Below are positions 1 to 7,114 of a stretch of 40,104 nucleotides of DNA, one piece after another. Below the pieces are notes generated by a model. The model made no database searches and was not told the DNA's origin. It saw nothing but the letters and a program-made list of their open reading frames with translations. This DNA comes from Dethiobacter sp. (GTDB lineage: Bacteria > Bacillota > Dethiobacteria > Dethiobacterales > Dethiobacteraceae): positions 1-40,104 of the forward strand of contig DYEY01000070.1 of assembly GCA_020725465.1 (NCBI GenBank), in the 5' to 3' direction. Positions within the stretch are counted from its first letter, which is position 1, and the number at the start of each line of letters is the position of its first letter. The position numbers and the translations under genes are program-made.

Positions 1-207
1 CTGGCCAAGGAGTGTACCTCAGTGGAAGATATCCACGAAAAGCTGCGTGATCTATCAAAGATACACTGCGCTGAGTGGCAGAGTCGGCCGCTGGACCGTG
101 TCTACCCAATCGTTTTCCTGGATGCAATTCACTTCAAGGTCAGAAAAGACAACCGGATTATCAGTAAAGCTGCTTACAGTGTACTTGGAATTAATCTGGA
201 CGGAATC
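1..207 (+). pseudogene. IS256-type transposase, internal fragment
   Basis: The frame is open from the first base of the window. It encodes a stretch typical of IS256/Mutator-like transposases: EWQSRPLDRVYPIVFLDAIH, then a KAAYSVLGINLDG segment. In this family the FLDAIH aspartate belongs to the DDE catalytic triad. The similarity stops abruptly after LDG near position 204, where the frame runs into an unrelated gene. The rest of the catalytic domain is missing, so this is a dead fragment. Its 5' part lies outside the window. The family assignment is by motif recognition. Confidence 0.8.
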
Positions 208-225
208 ATGTATAGGTGGTGGATT

Positions 226-807
226 ATGATAATAAAGACAGTATATCAGCTCAACGTAACGCTGGAGGAAATTAGGCCGCCCATCTGGAGGCGAATTTTA
301 GTGCCGCCTGGCATTACCTTTCTTAAACTGCACAAAATTATCCAAGCCGCCTTCGGCTGGCAGGACTACCATCTGTTTAACTTCGACTTTGGTAATGTAA
401 TAGTTTACCTTCCTGATCCTGATTATGCCCCGGGAGAGCTCTACGGAGTAAAAGAGTTAAACGCCAGAAGAACAAAGATTGATGACCTTTTAAATGAACG
501 AAATAAGTGTATCTATACTTACGACTTTGGAGATAACTGGCGGCACGAGGTAAGGCTTGAGAAAATCCTTCCGGCAGAAGAAGGGCATCACTACCCGGTG
601 TGCATCGGAGGCGCTCGACACAGGCCGCCTGAGGACGTAGGAGGCGTAGGGGGCTACGAAGAATTCCTGAAGATGGTAAGCAATCCTTCTCATCCGGAGC
701 ATAACGATTATCTCCTTTGGGCAGAAAAGGATGCAGGCGGAAGAAAGTTTGACCCTGAATATTTTTATATCAATGAGGTAAATCGAAAATTGGCGAAGAT
801 TAATTGA
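226..807 (+). CDS. pRiA4b ORF-3-like protein (IS1096 TnpR-type)
   Basis: This 193-residue protein resembles the plasmid pRiA4b ORF-3 family (PF07929). These proteins are often found near mobile elements and their function is not established. Family-like features are the start YQLNVTLEEIRPPIWRRILV, a FGWQDYHLFNF segment, the YDFGDNWRHEV motif and a late GGVGGYEEFL segment. The frame continues upstream into the IS256 fragment. However, ATG 226 has a purine-rich GGTGG about 4-8 bases upstream, and family similarity starts at this methionine, so I use it as the start. ATG 208 is an alternative. The gene may be intact with the transposase fragment lying upstream, rather than being a true fusion. 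Confidence 0.75.
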   Translation: MIIKTVYQLNVTLEEIRPPIWRRILVPPGITFLKLHKIIQAAFGWQDYHLFNFDFGNVIVYLPDPDYAPGELYGVKELNARRTKIDDLLNERNKCIYTYDFGDNWRHEVRLEKILPAEEGHHYPVCIGGARHRPPEDVGGVGGYEEFLKMVSNPSHPEHNDYLLWAEKDAGGRKFDPEYFYINEVNRKLAKIN

Positions 808-856
808 TTTTGCTTTTACCGAAGCATCTTTAAGCGCCTATTTAGTGTCCCCAGTT

Positions 857-1205
857 GTGCGCGAGATTTGCTGATTTGACCTGTGTATGGGAGAGCGGGC
901 GGTGCCGCCGGCCTATGTATATACCCGTTGAAGTCGAGAACATCTTTAACCGGCTGGTGGATGAGATAAAGATACTGATACCTGATTTTGGCCGGATTCT
1001 GGCCACGGACAGCAAGGCTATTCATAGCCTGGCCCGGGGACCAAAGCGGGATAAAAACGGTAAGGCTCAAAAACCGGACGGGCGGCGGGACACCAAACAT
1101 TTCATCCGCGGACTTTAAAGGATGAAATTACTTTGCGCACCGGCTTTGATGGTCATGCTGGCCATGGCCGTGGGCCGGATACGTAAAAACAGGGAATACA
1201 TATGA
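857..1205 (+). pseudogene. Degraded DUF772-type transposase remnant
   Basis: Positions 858-970 match, with few changes, the transposase beginning at 39714 near the right edge (matching part 39964-40104). The left copy lacks the 29 bases that correspond to 40036-40064 (between positions 929 and 930), which shifts the frame. After the deletion it continues with the first catalytic aspartate context (ILATDSKAIHS) as far as a stop at 1116. A perfect 9-base inverted repeat (1099-1107 and 1120-1128) lies at that point. A separate frame from about 1132 to the stop at 1203 then reads VMLAMAVGRIRKN, which looks like the C-terminus of such transposases. The N-terminus and middle are missing. It is not functional. 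Confidence 0.75.
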
Positions 1206-1440
1206 GGAGCCTGGTAAAGTCGGCCTGACATACATAAAACTAAAAAACGAAGTCTGAATTAATGACAAAAAAATAGCAATCTTCCAAGGGGTTATTGCGC
1301 CCTTTTTTAGGGCGATGCTGTCAATATATGGTATATGGTGCTCGCTATAGCTTTTAAATGAGGCGCTTATTAATGCAGGTCTACCTTGCAATTTGCGTTA
1401 ATTTGCTAAAATGGTCTGCAGCGCAAAAAGCTCGCCGCCA
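1206..1440. other. Intergenic stretch without a recognisable gene
   Basis: No reading frame here has convincing coding character or a start with a good ribosome binding site. A short GCGCCC/GGGCG inverted repeat with a T-rich loop lies near 1299-1314. It may be decayed insertion-sequence tail DNA between the transposase remnant and the infC promoter. Confidence 0.5.
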
Positions 1441-1447
1441 GGAAACA

Positions 1448-1476
1448 TTGACGGGCAGGAAAAAATATGATATAGT
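1448..1476 (+). promoter_or_regulatory. SigA-type promoter of infC operon
   Basis: TTGACG at 1448-1453 and TATAGT at 1471-1476 are separated by 17 bases, a near-consensus vegetative promoter. Transcription would start near 1483, giving a leader of about 135 bases before the infC start. Confidence 0.75.
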
Positions 1477-1482
1477 AAAACC

Positions 1483-1590
1483 CGTTAAAGAAGAAGCCAC
1501 CGCTTCTCACCCCAAGGCTTGGCCCCAAGGGTTGTACGGACTATCTTTTTCATGGACGGGAAAGCAGGTGGGTTCGCCTGCTTTTTTGTT
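1483..1590 (+). promoter_or_regulatory. infC leader with attenuator-like terminator
   Basis: The leader contains small hairpins, GAAGC/GCTTC at about 1491-1505 and CCAAG/CTTGG near 1512-1523. It then has a strong stem at 1562-1582 (AAGCAGGTG, loop GGTT, CGCCTGCTT) followed by a run of T. The last is a textbook intrinsic terminator placed before infC. In Bacillus the infC-rpmI-rplT leader is controlled by L20-dependent termination, so the same role is inferred here. I could not confirm a match to the L20 leader family. Confidence 0.6.
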
Positions 1591-1617
1591 TTATAAAATA
1601 ACTGGAGGTGATAGACT

Positions 1618-2136
1618 ATTAGTAAGGACTTGATGGTGAATGAACAGATCCGGGCCCGGGAGGTACGGGTGGTGGACAGTGAAGGCAACCAGCTGGGTAT
1701 TATGCCGCTCCGTGACGCCCTGCGCGTGGCTGCGGAGAAAAATCTCGACCTGGTGGCTGTCGCTCCCAATGCCAAGCCGCCTGTCTGCCGGATAATGGAC
1801 TTTGGCAAATATAAGTACGAGCAGAGCAAGCGGGAGAAAGAATCGCGCCGGAACCAGAAAATTATCACCTTAAAAGAGGTCAAGGTCCGTCCCAATATCG
1901 AGGATCACGATTTCCTGGTTAAGCTGAAGAACGCCCGCCGCTTTCTGGAAGACGGGGATAAAGTCAAAGCCACTGTTATGTTCCGTGGCCGGGAGATTAC
2001 CCACCCCGAGCTGGGCCGCAGGCTCCTGATCAGGCTGGCCAAGGAGCTGGAAGGTTTGGCCACGGTGGAAAGGGAACCAAAGGTAGAAGGGCGCAACATG
2101 GTTATGATTCTTAACCCTAAGCCACACCAGCAATAA
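1618..2136 (+). CDS. infC: Translation initiation factor IF-3
   Basis: IF-3 binds the 30S subunit, keeps the subunits apart and checks start-codon pairing. The 172-residue product has the family landmarks: VNEQIRAREVRVVDSEG near the N-terminus, LVAVAPNAKPPVCRIMDFGK, and the C-terminal domain with KEVKVRPNIEDHDF and a GRNMVMIL end. I place the start at ATT 1618. GGAGGTG (1604-1610) sits seven bases upstream, and the frame then reads Ser-Lys-Asp as in Bacillus IF-3. TTG 1630 and ATG 1633 lie too far from that site. An AUU start is the known autoregulatory device of infC, because IF-3 discriminates against its own start codon. infC leads the rpmI-rplT operon. Confidence 0.95.
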   Translation: MSKDLMVNEQIRAREVRVVDSEGNQLGIMPLRDALRVAAEKNLDLVAVAPNAKPPVCRIMDFGKYKYEQSKREKESRRNQKIITLKEVKVRPNIEDHDFLVKLKNARRFLEDGDKVKATVMFRGREITHPELGRRLLIRLAKELEGLATVEREPKVEGRNMVMILNPKPHQQ

Positions 2137-2164
2137 CAGACAACCAAACGGGAGGTAACACACC

Positions 2165-2359
2165 ATGCCCAAAATGAAAACGCACCGCGGCGCGGCCAAG
2201 CGCTTCAGAAGGACGGGAACGGGAAAATTCAAGCGCAGCCGGGCTTATCACAGGCATATCCTGGAGAAGAAATCGCCGGGCAGGAAACGCCGTCTGCGCC
2301 AGGGCGACCTGGTCGACAAGACCGAAGTCAAGCGTGTGGCAAGGATGCTGCCGTATTAA
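2165..2359 (+). CDS. rpmI: 50S ribosomal protein L35
   Basis: This 64-residue basic protein of the large ribosomal subunit has the standard L35 start ([20 protein letters not shown]) and the [12 protein letters not shown] core. The length is normal. A GGGAGG ribosome binding site precedes the ATG. It lies 28 bases after infC and 39 bases before rplT, the conserved infC-rpmI-rplT order, and would be co-transcribed under the infC leader. Confidence 0.97.
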   Translation: MPKMKTHRGAAKRFRRTGTGKFKRSRAYHRHILEKKSPGRKRRLRQGDLVDKTEVKRVARMLPY

Positions 2360-2398
2360 AAAAACAGACAACAATCACGAGACTGAGGAGGTATTTCT

Positions 2399-2752
2399 AT
2401 GCCCAGAGTTAAAAGCGGCGTGACCGCCAGGGCCCGCCATAAAAAAGTTTTAAAACTGGCTAAAGGTTACTTTGGCGCCAAGAGCAAGCTGTTCCGTACT
2501 GCCAACCAGGCTGTGATGAAATCTTTGGCCAACGCTTACCGCGACCGCCGCAACCTGAAGCGTGACTACCGGAAACTGTGGATTGCACGTATCAACGCCG
2601 CCGCCCGCATCAACGGGATGTCTTACAGCCGTCTTATCAACGGCCTGAAAAGGGCGGGAGTGGATATAAACCGCAAAATGCTGGCCGACCTGGCTGTAAA
2701 CGACGCTGAAAGCTTCAGCCAGCTGGTGGGAGTGGCCAAAGAAAATCTGTAA
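2399..2752 (+). CDS. rplT: 50S ribosomal protein L20
   Basis: This 117-residue protein binds 23S rRNA early in assembly of the large subunit. In many bacteria it also represses its own operon by binding the mRNA. It has the typical start [20 protein letters not shown], the [15 protein letters not shown] segment, [16 protein letters not shown] and the globular C-terminal part. A GAGGAGGT ribosome binding site precedes the ATG. It is the last gene of the operon, and a terminator follows directly. Confidence 0.97.
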   Translation: MPRVKSGVTARARHKKVLKLAKGYFGAKSKLFRTANQAVMKSLANAYRDRRNLKRDYRKLWIARINAAARINGMSYSRLINGLKRAGVDINRKMLADLAVNDAESFSQLVGVAKENL

Positions 2753-2760
2753 CCCTGCAA

Positions 2761-2793
2761 GTCAGAAGGACGCTTCTGACTTCTCCTCTTTTT
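2761..2793 (+). terminator. Intrinsic terminator after rplT
   Basis: This is a perfect 8-base stem (GTCAGAAG, loop GACG, CTTCTGAC) at 2761-2780 followed by a pyrimidine-rich tract ending in five T. It closes the infC operon just before ktrB. Confidence 0.85.
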
Positions 2794-4156
2794 GGACACG
2801 GAGGTGGGTTGTATCATCAGGTTAAACCCCTTCACCACACCCAAAGTATCTCCGGCCAAAATCCTGGTTGGCGGCTTCGCCTCCCTGATTTTTCTGGGCG
2901 CGCTGCTTTTGTCCATTCCGGCTGCGGCGCGCGTGGGGCGCCTCCCCTTCCTGGACGCCCTGTTCACTGCCACCTCGGCAGTCTGTGTCACGGGGCTGGT
3001 GGTGGTGGATACAGGCACCTATTTCACCCGTTTTGGCCAGACGGTCATCATGCTTTTGATCCAGGTAGGCGGGCTTGGTATTATGACCGCCGCCACCACG
3101 GTTTTTATCCTGCTGGGCAAGAAGATTACCCTGCGGGAACGTCTGGTCATGCAGGAGGCGATGAACCAGTTCAGCATTCAGGGTCTGGTCAGGCTGGCCT
3201 ATACTGTGGTGCTTTTGACGCTGACGGTGGAGGCGGTGGGGATGCTTTTGCTGGCAACCCGCTTTATCCCTGTCTATGGCTTGGGGACAGGCCTGTTTTA
3301 TGCGCTTTTCCATTCCATTTCGGCTTTCTGCAACGCCGGGTTTGACCTGATCGGCGGTTTTCAGAGTCTCACTCCCTTTGCCCGTGACCCGGTGGTACCG
3401 GGCAGTATCGCCCTTTTATTCATACTGGGTGGCTTAGGGTTTACCGTGCTGCTGGAGATCTGGCAGCGCAGGAGCCTGAGGCGCCTTACCCTGCATACCC
3501 GGATGGTCCTTGGCATTTCCCTGTTGCTGCTGGCGGCCGGAACACTGGCGGTACTGGCACTGGAGTACAATAACCCGGAAACACTGGGGCAGTTCGGCTT
3601 TTTCGGCAAGGCAGGCAACGCCTTTTTTACCGCCGCCACGCCGCGCACCGCCGGCTTTAACACCGTAACCACCGGCAAACTGCGCCAACCAACATTGCTT
3701 TTCCTGATGTTTCTGATGTTTATCGGGGCATCCCCCGCTTCTACCGGCGGCGGCATCAAAACAACCACCTTCGGTGCCATCATGGTCCGGGTTATGGCCA
3801 CCGTGCGCGGCGACGAGGACGCCACCCTGATGGAAAAAACAATTCCGCCGGAAATACTCGGCCGGGCGCTGGCCATTACTGTGCTGGCCCTGCTACTGGT
3901 GTTTTTTGTTACACTGGTCCTGACGCTGACCGAGGGTATGCCCCTGCCGGATATGTTTTTTGAAGCCATGTCCGCCTTTGGCACGGTGGGCCTGTCCACC
4001 GGCGTTACTTCCAACCTTTCCCCGGCCGGGCGCCTGATACTTATCCTTACCATGTTCGCGGGCCGGGTTGGACCTTTGACCCTGGTGTTTGCTTTTGCGC
4101 GGCGGATGAGGAAAAAGGCCGTACGCTACACGCCGGAGCGCATCCTTATCGGCTGA
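2792..4156 (+). CDS. ktrB: Potassium uptake channel subunit KtrB/TrkH
   Basis: This is the membrane channel subunit of a Ktr/Trk potassium uptake system. The product (up to 454 residues) is very hydrophobic and carries the four pore-loop repeats: TSAVCVTG (61-68), SAFCNAGFD (177-185), TPRTAGFNT (283-291) and SAFGTVGLS (394-402). Each contains the conserved selectivity glycine. ktrA follows 14 bases downstream, the usual pairing. The start is unclear. TTG 2792 has no good ribosome binding site. GTG 2804 lies inside the strong GGAGGTGG. That site would better serve codons near 2813, where no standard start is in frame. TTG 2809 is well placed but out of frame. Confidence 0.93.
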   Translation: MDTEVGCIIRLNPFTTPKVSPAKILVGGFASLIFLGALLLSIPAAARVGRLPFLDALFTATSAVCVTGLVVVDTGTYFTRFGQTVIMLLIQVGGLGIMTAATTVFILLGKKITLRERLVMQEAMNQFSIQGLVRLAYTVVLLTLTVEAVGMLLLATRFIPVYGLGTGLFYALFHSISAFCNAGFDLIGGFQSLTPFARDPVVPGSIALLFILGGLGFTVLLEIWQRRSLRRLTLHTRMVLGISLLLLAAGTLAVLALEYNNPETLGQFGFFGKAGNAFFTAATPRTAGFNTVTTGKLRQPTLLFLMFLMFIGASPASTGGGIKTTTFGAIMVRVMATVRGDEDATLMEKTIPPEILGRALAITVLALLLVFFVTLVLTLTEGMPLPDMFFEAMSAFGTVGLSTGVTSNLSPAGRLILILTMFAGRVGPLTLVFAFARRMRKKAVRYTPERILIG

Positions 4157-4170
4157 CAGGGAGTGATAAG

Positions 4171-4827
4171 ATGAAAGTAAAGCAGTTTGCTGTAATCGGC
4201 ATCGGCCGTTTCGGAGCCAGCGTGGCTACCACGCTTTACGAAATGGGTCATGATGTGCTGGCCATTGACAACGATGAAGAAAGGGTGGAAAGCATTATTG
4301 ACAGGGTAACCCACGCCGTGGTGGCCGATTCCACCAGCGAGACCGCCCTGAAGTCACTGGGCATCACCAACTTTGACGTGGTCATCGTCAGCATCGGCAA
4401 GGACATCCAGGCCAGCATCCTGACAACACTTATCCTAAAAGAGATGAAGGTGAAATACGTTGTGGCCAAGGCCCGCACCGCTCTCCACGGCAAGGTGCTG
4501 CAAAAAACCGGCGCCGACCGCATTGTCTTTCCCGAGCGCGATATGGGGGTACGGGTGGCTCACAGCCTGGTGGCTTCCAATATCCTGGACTTCATAGAAC
4601 TTTCACCTGATTTCAGCATAGTGGAAATTATCGCCCCGGAGGACATGTGGGGCAAATCGCTGCGGGAGCTGGACCTCAGGGCCAAATACGGCGTCACCGT
4701 GCTGGCCATTCGCTCCGCTGACAGGAAGATAAACATCTCTCCCGGAGCCGGAGACCGTCTGGCAGCCGGCGACATGCTGGTTGTGGTGGGGAATAACGAG
4801 TGCATACACAAGCTGGGCAGGAGCTGA
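4171..4827 (+). CDS. ktrA: Potassium uptake regulatory subunit KtrA/TrkA
   Basis: This cytoplasmic gating subunit partners the upstream channel. The 218-residue length is typical. The N-terminal RCK/TrkA-N Rossmann domain starts with GIGRFG (10-15) and an acidic IDND at the end of the second strand, which fits binding of NAD(H) or ATP/ADP. A C-terminal TrkA-C domain occupies roughly 135-218 (DFSIVEIIAP to the end). A GGGAGTG site precedes the ATG. It follows ktrB closely and its end almost touches the next gene, so the three are probably co-transcribed. Confidence 0.95.
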   Translation: MKVKQFAVIGIGRFGASVATTLYEMGHDVLAIDNDEERVESIIDRVTHAVVADSTSETALKSLGITNFDVVIVSIGKDIQASILTTLILKEMKVKYVVAKARTALHGKVLQKTGADRIVFPERDMGVRVAHSLVASNILDFIELSPDFSIVEIIAPEDMWGKSLRELDLRAKYGVTVLAIRSADRKINISPGAGDRLAAGDMLVVVGNNECIHKLGRS

Positions 4828-4829
4828 CC

Positions 4830-5654
4830 GTGGGTCTTATAACCAGTGCTGACAACCGTTACCTGAAGCTTTACCGCAGCCTCTCCCGGCGCAAGGCGCG
4901 CCGGGAAGCAGGGCTTTTGCCGCTGGAGGGCTTCCGCCTGGTGGAGGACGCTTTTAAGGCGGGTATTGTACCCGAAGTGGTTTTGTTGAGAGAGGGGGTG
5001 GACCCTTCCGCCCTTTCCTTTCTGGCCATGCTGCCTGCCTCAGTCCCGGTATATCCGGTAGCGGAACCGCTTTTTGCCCGGTCCGCCCACACTGAGTCTC
5101 CCCAGGGAATACTGGCAATTGTACGCCGCCCCTGCCGGGAGGCGGTTGACCTCTTCCGGCAGCAACCGGTGCTGCTCCTGGTGGCCGACCGGCTCCAGGA
5201 CCCCGGCAACCTGGGGACGGTTATCCGGTCGGCGGCGGCCAGCGGTGCCGGCGGGGTCGTCCTGTTGCCGGGGACGGTGGATGCAACCAACCCCAAGGCA
5301 CTTCGCGCCGCCATGGGCGCCTACTTCAGGCTGCCGGTGGTGGAGGTGGGTTTTCCGGAGCTGCTTGCAATGTTGAGAAATAATGGCACCAGGCTGCTGT
5401 CCACTGCCGGCGGCGGCACCGCCGTCCCGTATGACCAGGTGGACTGGCGCCGCCCGGCGGCGGTGGTGATAGGCAACGAAGGAGCCGGCGTAGCCGCTGA
5501 TATTATGGCGGCGGCCGACGGGGCAGTGACGGTACCCATGGCGGCCGGCGTAGAGTCCCTGAACGCCGCAGTGGCCATGTCCGTAATATTTTTTGAAGCT
5601 GCCAGGCAGCGCCGGGTCGCTGGCAGTTGCCTGCCCGAACCTTATGTGCTATAA
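4830..5654 (+). CDS. RNA 2'-O-methyltransferase, SpoU/TrmH family
   Basis: This is a SAM-dependent RNA methyltransferase with the SPOUT knot. It probably methylates a 2'-hydroxyl in rRNA or tRNA; the target is not readable from sequence. The 274-residue product has an N-terminal substrate-binding domain. Its three family motifs are DPGNLGTVIRS (124-134), IGNEGAG (214-220) and VPMAAGVESLNAAVA (235-249). I use GTG 4830, two bases after the ktrA stop, with AGGAGC upstream; the open frame extends to 4800 but without a better start. The stop codon overlaps the -10 box of the pheST promoter. This gene commonly precedes pheST in Firmicutes. Confidence 0.9.
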   Translation: MGLITSADNRYLKLYRSLSRRKARREAGLLPLEGFRLVEDAFKAGIVPEVVLLREGVDPSALSFLAMLPASVPVYPVAEPLFARSAHTESPQGILAIVRRPCREAVDLFRQQPVLLLVADRLQDPGNLGTVIRSAAASGAGGVVLLPGTVDATNPKALRAAMGAYFRLPVVEVGFPELLAMLRNNGTRLLSTAGGGTAVPYDQVDWRRPAAVVIGNEGAGVAADIMAAADGAVTVPMAAGVESLNAAVAMSVIFFEAARQRRVAGSCLPEPYVL

Positions 5655-5655
5655 T
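5627..5655 (+). promoter_or_regulatory. SigA-type promoter of the pheST leader
   Basis: TTGCCT at 5627-5632 and a perfect TATAAT at 5650-5655 are separated by 17 bases. The -10 box overlaps the stop codon of the upstream methyltransferase gene. Transcription would start near 5662, exactly where the CAGTCC arm of the first leader hairpin begins. Confidence 0.75.
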
Positions 5656-5660
5656 AAGGT

Positions 5661-5738
5661 CAGTCCCATTCCAGAAAAAAGGAGTGGTAATCCAAATGCT
5701 GTGTGCTGATTTTTTCTGGTTTCTATTTGAAAGGACTG
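5661..5738 (+). promoter_or_regulatory. Leader hairpin enclosing the Phe-rich ORF start
   Basis: CCAGAAAAAA (5671-5680) is perfectly complementary to TTTTTTCTGG (5710-5719). Outside it, CAGTCC (5661-5666) pairs with GGACTG (5733-5738). The ribosome binding site and ATG of the small Phe-rich frame lie in the loop, and the 3' arm is made of its Phe/Trp codons. Translation of those codons would therefore open the hairpin. Confidence 0.5.
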
Positions 5739-5785
5739 GCTCGGTGACGGCTTATCTGCTTTATAAACAGATGATGCTTTCTTAA
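5696..5785 (+). CDS. Putative Phe-rich leader peptide of pheST
   Basis: This is a 29-codon frame with the start MLCADFFWFLFERT. Codons 6-11 are Phe-Phe-Trp-Phe-Leu-Phe, so four of six are phenylalanine. AAGGAGTGG (5679-5687) is well spaced before the ATG, and the start lies about 34 bases after the predicted transcription start. It ends at 5785, some 20 bases before the first paired base of the T-box stem I. Phe-rich leader peptides control pheST by ribosome stalling in enterobacteria, whereas Firmicutes normally use only T-boxes. The function here is inferred. The frame could be coincidental, but promoter, binding site and codon content agree. Confidence 0.55.
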   Translation: MLCADFFWFLFERTGSVTAYLLYKQMMLS

Positions 5786-5799
5786 AAAGATTTTAATAT

Positions 5800-6050
5800 G
5801 GGAAAGGCTATGATGGGACGAGTATGCCGGCAACAGGACACACAGAGAAGGGCGTCTTGGCTGAGAGCGCCCGGTGTCGCGGCTGGTTGAAGTTCTGCCC
5901 GGAGCCGCCGGCTGAAAGGCTTTTTGCTGAATAGGCCAGGACCGGTTTTCTGCCGTTACAAAGTTTCAAGCGGGCAGTTTACTGCCAAATACGGGTGGTA
6001 CCGCGGGAGTGGAGCTTTCGTCCCTGGCAAAAGGGGCGTTATTTTTTTAG
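5800..6050 (+). ncRNA. T-box riboswitch, Phe specifier (pheST leader)
   Basis: Stem I can be drawn. GGCT 5806-5809 pairs with AGCC 5903-5906, and GGG 5815-5817 with CCC 5898-5900. The AGTA motif is at 5821-5824. Upper pairings include GACAC 5837-5841 with GTGTC 5874-5878. Opposite AGTA lies GAA-G-TTC, so the specifier is TTC (Phe) at 5893-5895. The T-box sequence GGGTGGTACCGCG is at 5993-6005. The terminator stem CGTCCCT/AGGGGCG at about 6019-6038 is followed by seven T. Uncharged tRNA-Phe should stabilise the antiterminator and switch on pheST. Confidence 0.92.
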
Positions 6051-6076
6051 TTTCGGAAACGAAGGGAGCGTTTCTT

Positions 6077-7102
6077 TTGAGAGAAAAGCTGGAATCAATG
6101 CGCGAACTGGCGGAAAGCGAGATAAAACTGGCCAAAACCGGGGAGGAACTGCGGCAACTCCAGGTTAAGTACCTGGGCAAAAAGGGTGAGCTGACCGCCA
6201 TCCTGCGTGGTATGGGGGGGTTGCCTCCCCACGAGCGCCCGGTAGTGGGAGAGCTGGCCAACCGGATCAGGGACAATTTGGCAACCCTGATTGACGGCAA
6301 AGAGCGGGAATTAAAAGAGGAAGCACGCCGCCGTCTCTTTGCCGAAAACAAAGTGGACGTAACCCTGCCGGGCCGGCCGGTGGTGCTGGGGCATTTGCAT
6401 CCCCTCACCGTTGTCATGGAGGAAATCGCCGATATTTTCCTCGGGCTTGGCTTTAACATAGCCGAAGGGCCCGAAGTGGAGACCGACTATTATAACTTCG
6501 AAGCGCTTAATATGCCCAAAGAGCACCCGGCCAGGGAGATGCAGGATTCCTTTTATATCCGGCCGGACATACTGCTTAGGACCCATACCTCACCGGTTCA
6601 GGCCAGGGTAATGGAAAAAACGGCGCCCCAGGTGCCGGTGCGGATTATTGCCCCGGGCAAGGTTTACCGGCGGGACGATGACGCCACCCATTCGCCCATG
6701 TTTCACCAGGTTGAAGGGCTGGTCATAGACAGGGAGATTTCCCTGTCCGACCTGAAAGGGACACTGCTTCTGTTTACGCAGCAGATGTTCGGCCCGGAAC
6801 AGCAGGTGAGGCTCAGGCCCAGTTTCTTCCCCTTCACCGAACCCAGCGCCGAGGTGGACATGTCCTGTGTAATCTGCAGGGGGAGCGGCTGTCGGGTCTG
6901 CAAGGAGAGCGGCTGGATAGAAATTCTCGGCGCGGGTATGGTTCATCCCAATGTTCTGAGCATGTCCGGCTACGACCCGGAAGATTACAGGGGCTACGCC
7001 TTTGGTATGGGAGTGGAGAGGATTGCCATGCTGAAATACGGCATAGACGACCTGCGCCTGTTTTTTGCCAACGATATCAGGATGCTGCGCCAGTTTTGCT
7101 AA
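6077..7102 (+). CDS. pheS: Phenylalanyl-tRNA synthetase alpha subunit
   Basis: This is the catalytic subunit of the alpha2-beta2 enzyme that charges tRNA-Phe. The 341-residue product has the N-terminal coiled coil, the class II core ([16 protein letters not shown], then the motif 2 region around [15 protein letters not shown]), a C-x2-C...C-x2-C cluster also present in Bacillus PheS, and motif 3 [16 protein letters not shown] use TTG 6077: AGGGAG (6063-6068) is well placed, and the protein start then aligns with Bacillus PheS ([11 protein letters not shown]). The longer open frame from 5924 runs through the T-box and is not coding. pheT follows after 12 bases. Confidence 0.96.
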   Translation: MREKLESMRELAESEIKLAKTGEELRQLQVKYLGKKGELTAILRGMGGLPPHERPVVGELANRIRDNLATLIDGKERELKEEARRRLFAENKVDVTLPGRPVVLGHLHPLTVVMEEIADIFLGLGFNIAEGPEVETDYYNFEALNMPKEHPAREMQDSFYIRPDILLRTHTSPVQARVMEKTAPQVPVRIIAPGKVYRRDDDATHSPMFHQVEGLVIDREISLSDLKGTLLLFTQQMFGPEQQVRLRPSFFPFTEPSAEVDMSCVICRGSGCRVCKESGWIEILGAGMVHPNVLSMSGYDPEDYRGYAFGMGVERIAMLKYGIDDLRLFFANDIRMLRQFC

Positions 7103-7114
7103 GGAGGAAAAGAG

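Noticed and set aside
816-1100. Minus-strand frame opposite the transposase remnant
   Set aside because: It is the complement of the degraded transposase and shows no independent start signal or recognisable domain.
2809-3345. Long +1 frame inside ktrB
   Set aside because: It is a shadow of the membrane protein gene. The residues are unlike any family and rich in His/Gly/Pro, as expected for an off-frame reading; only its TTG with a strong ribosome binding site is of interest for the ktrB start.
5924-6076. N-terminal extension of PheS from the open frame beginning at 5924
   Set aside because: This stretch contains the T-box antiterminator and terminator. The protein start at TTG 6077 has a ribosome binding site and aligns with other PheS proteins.
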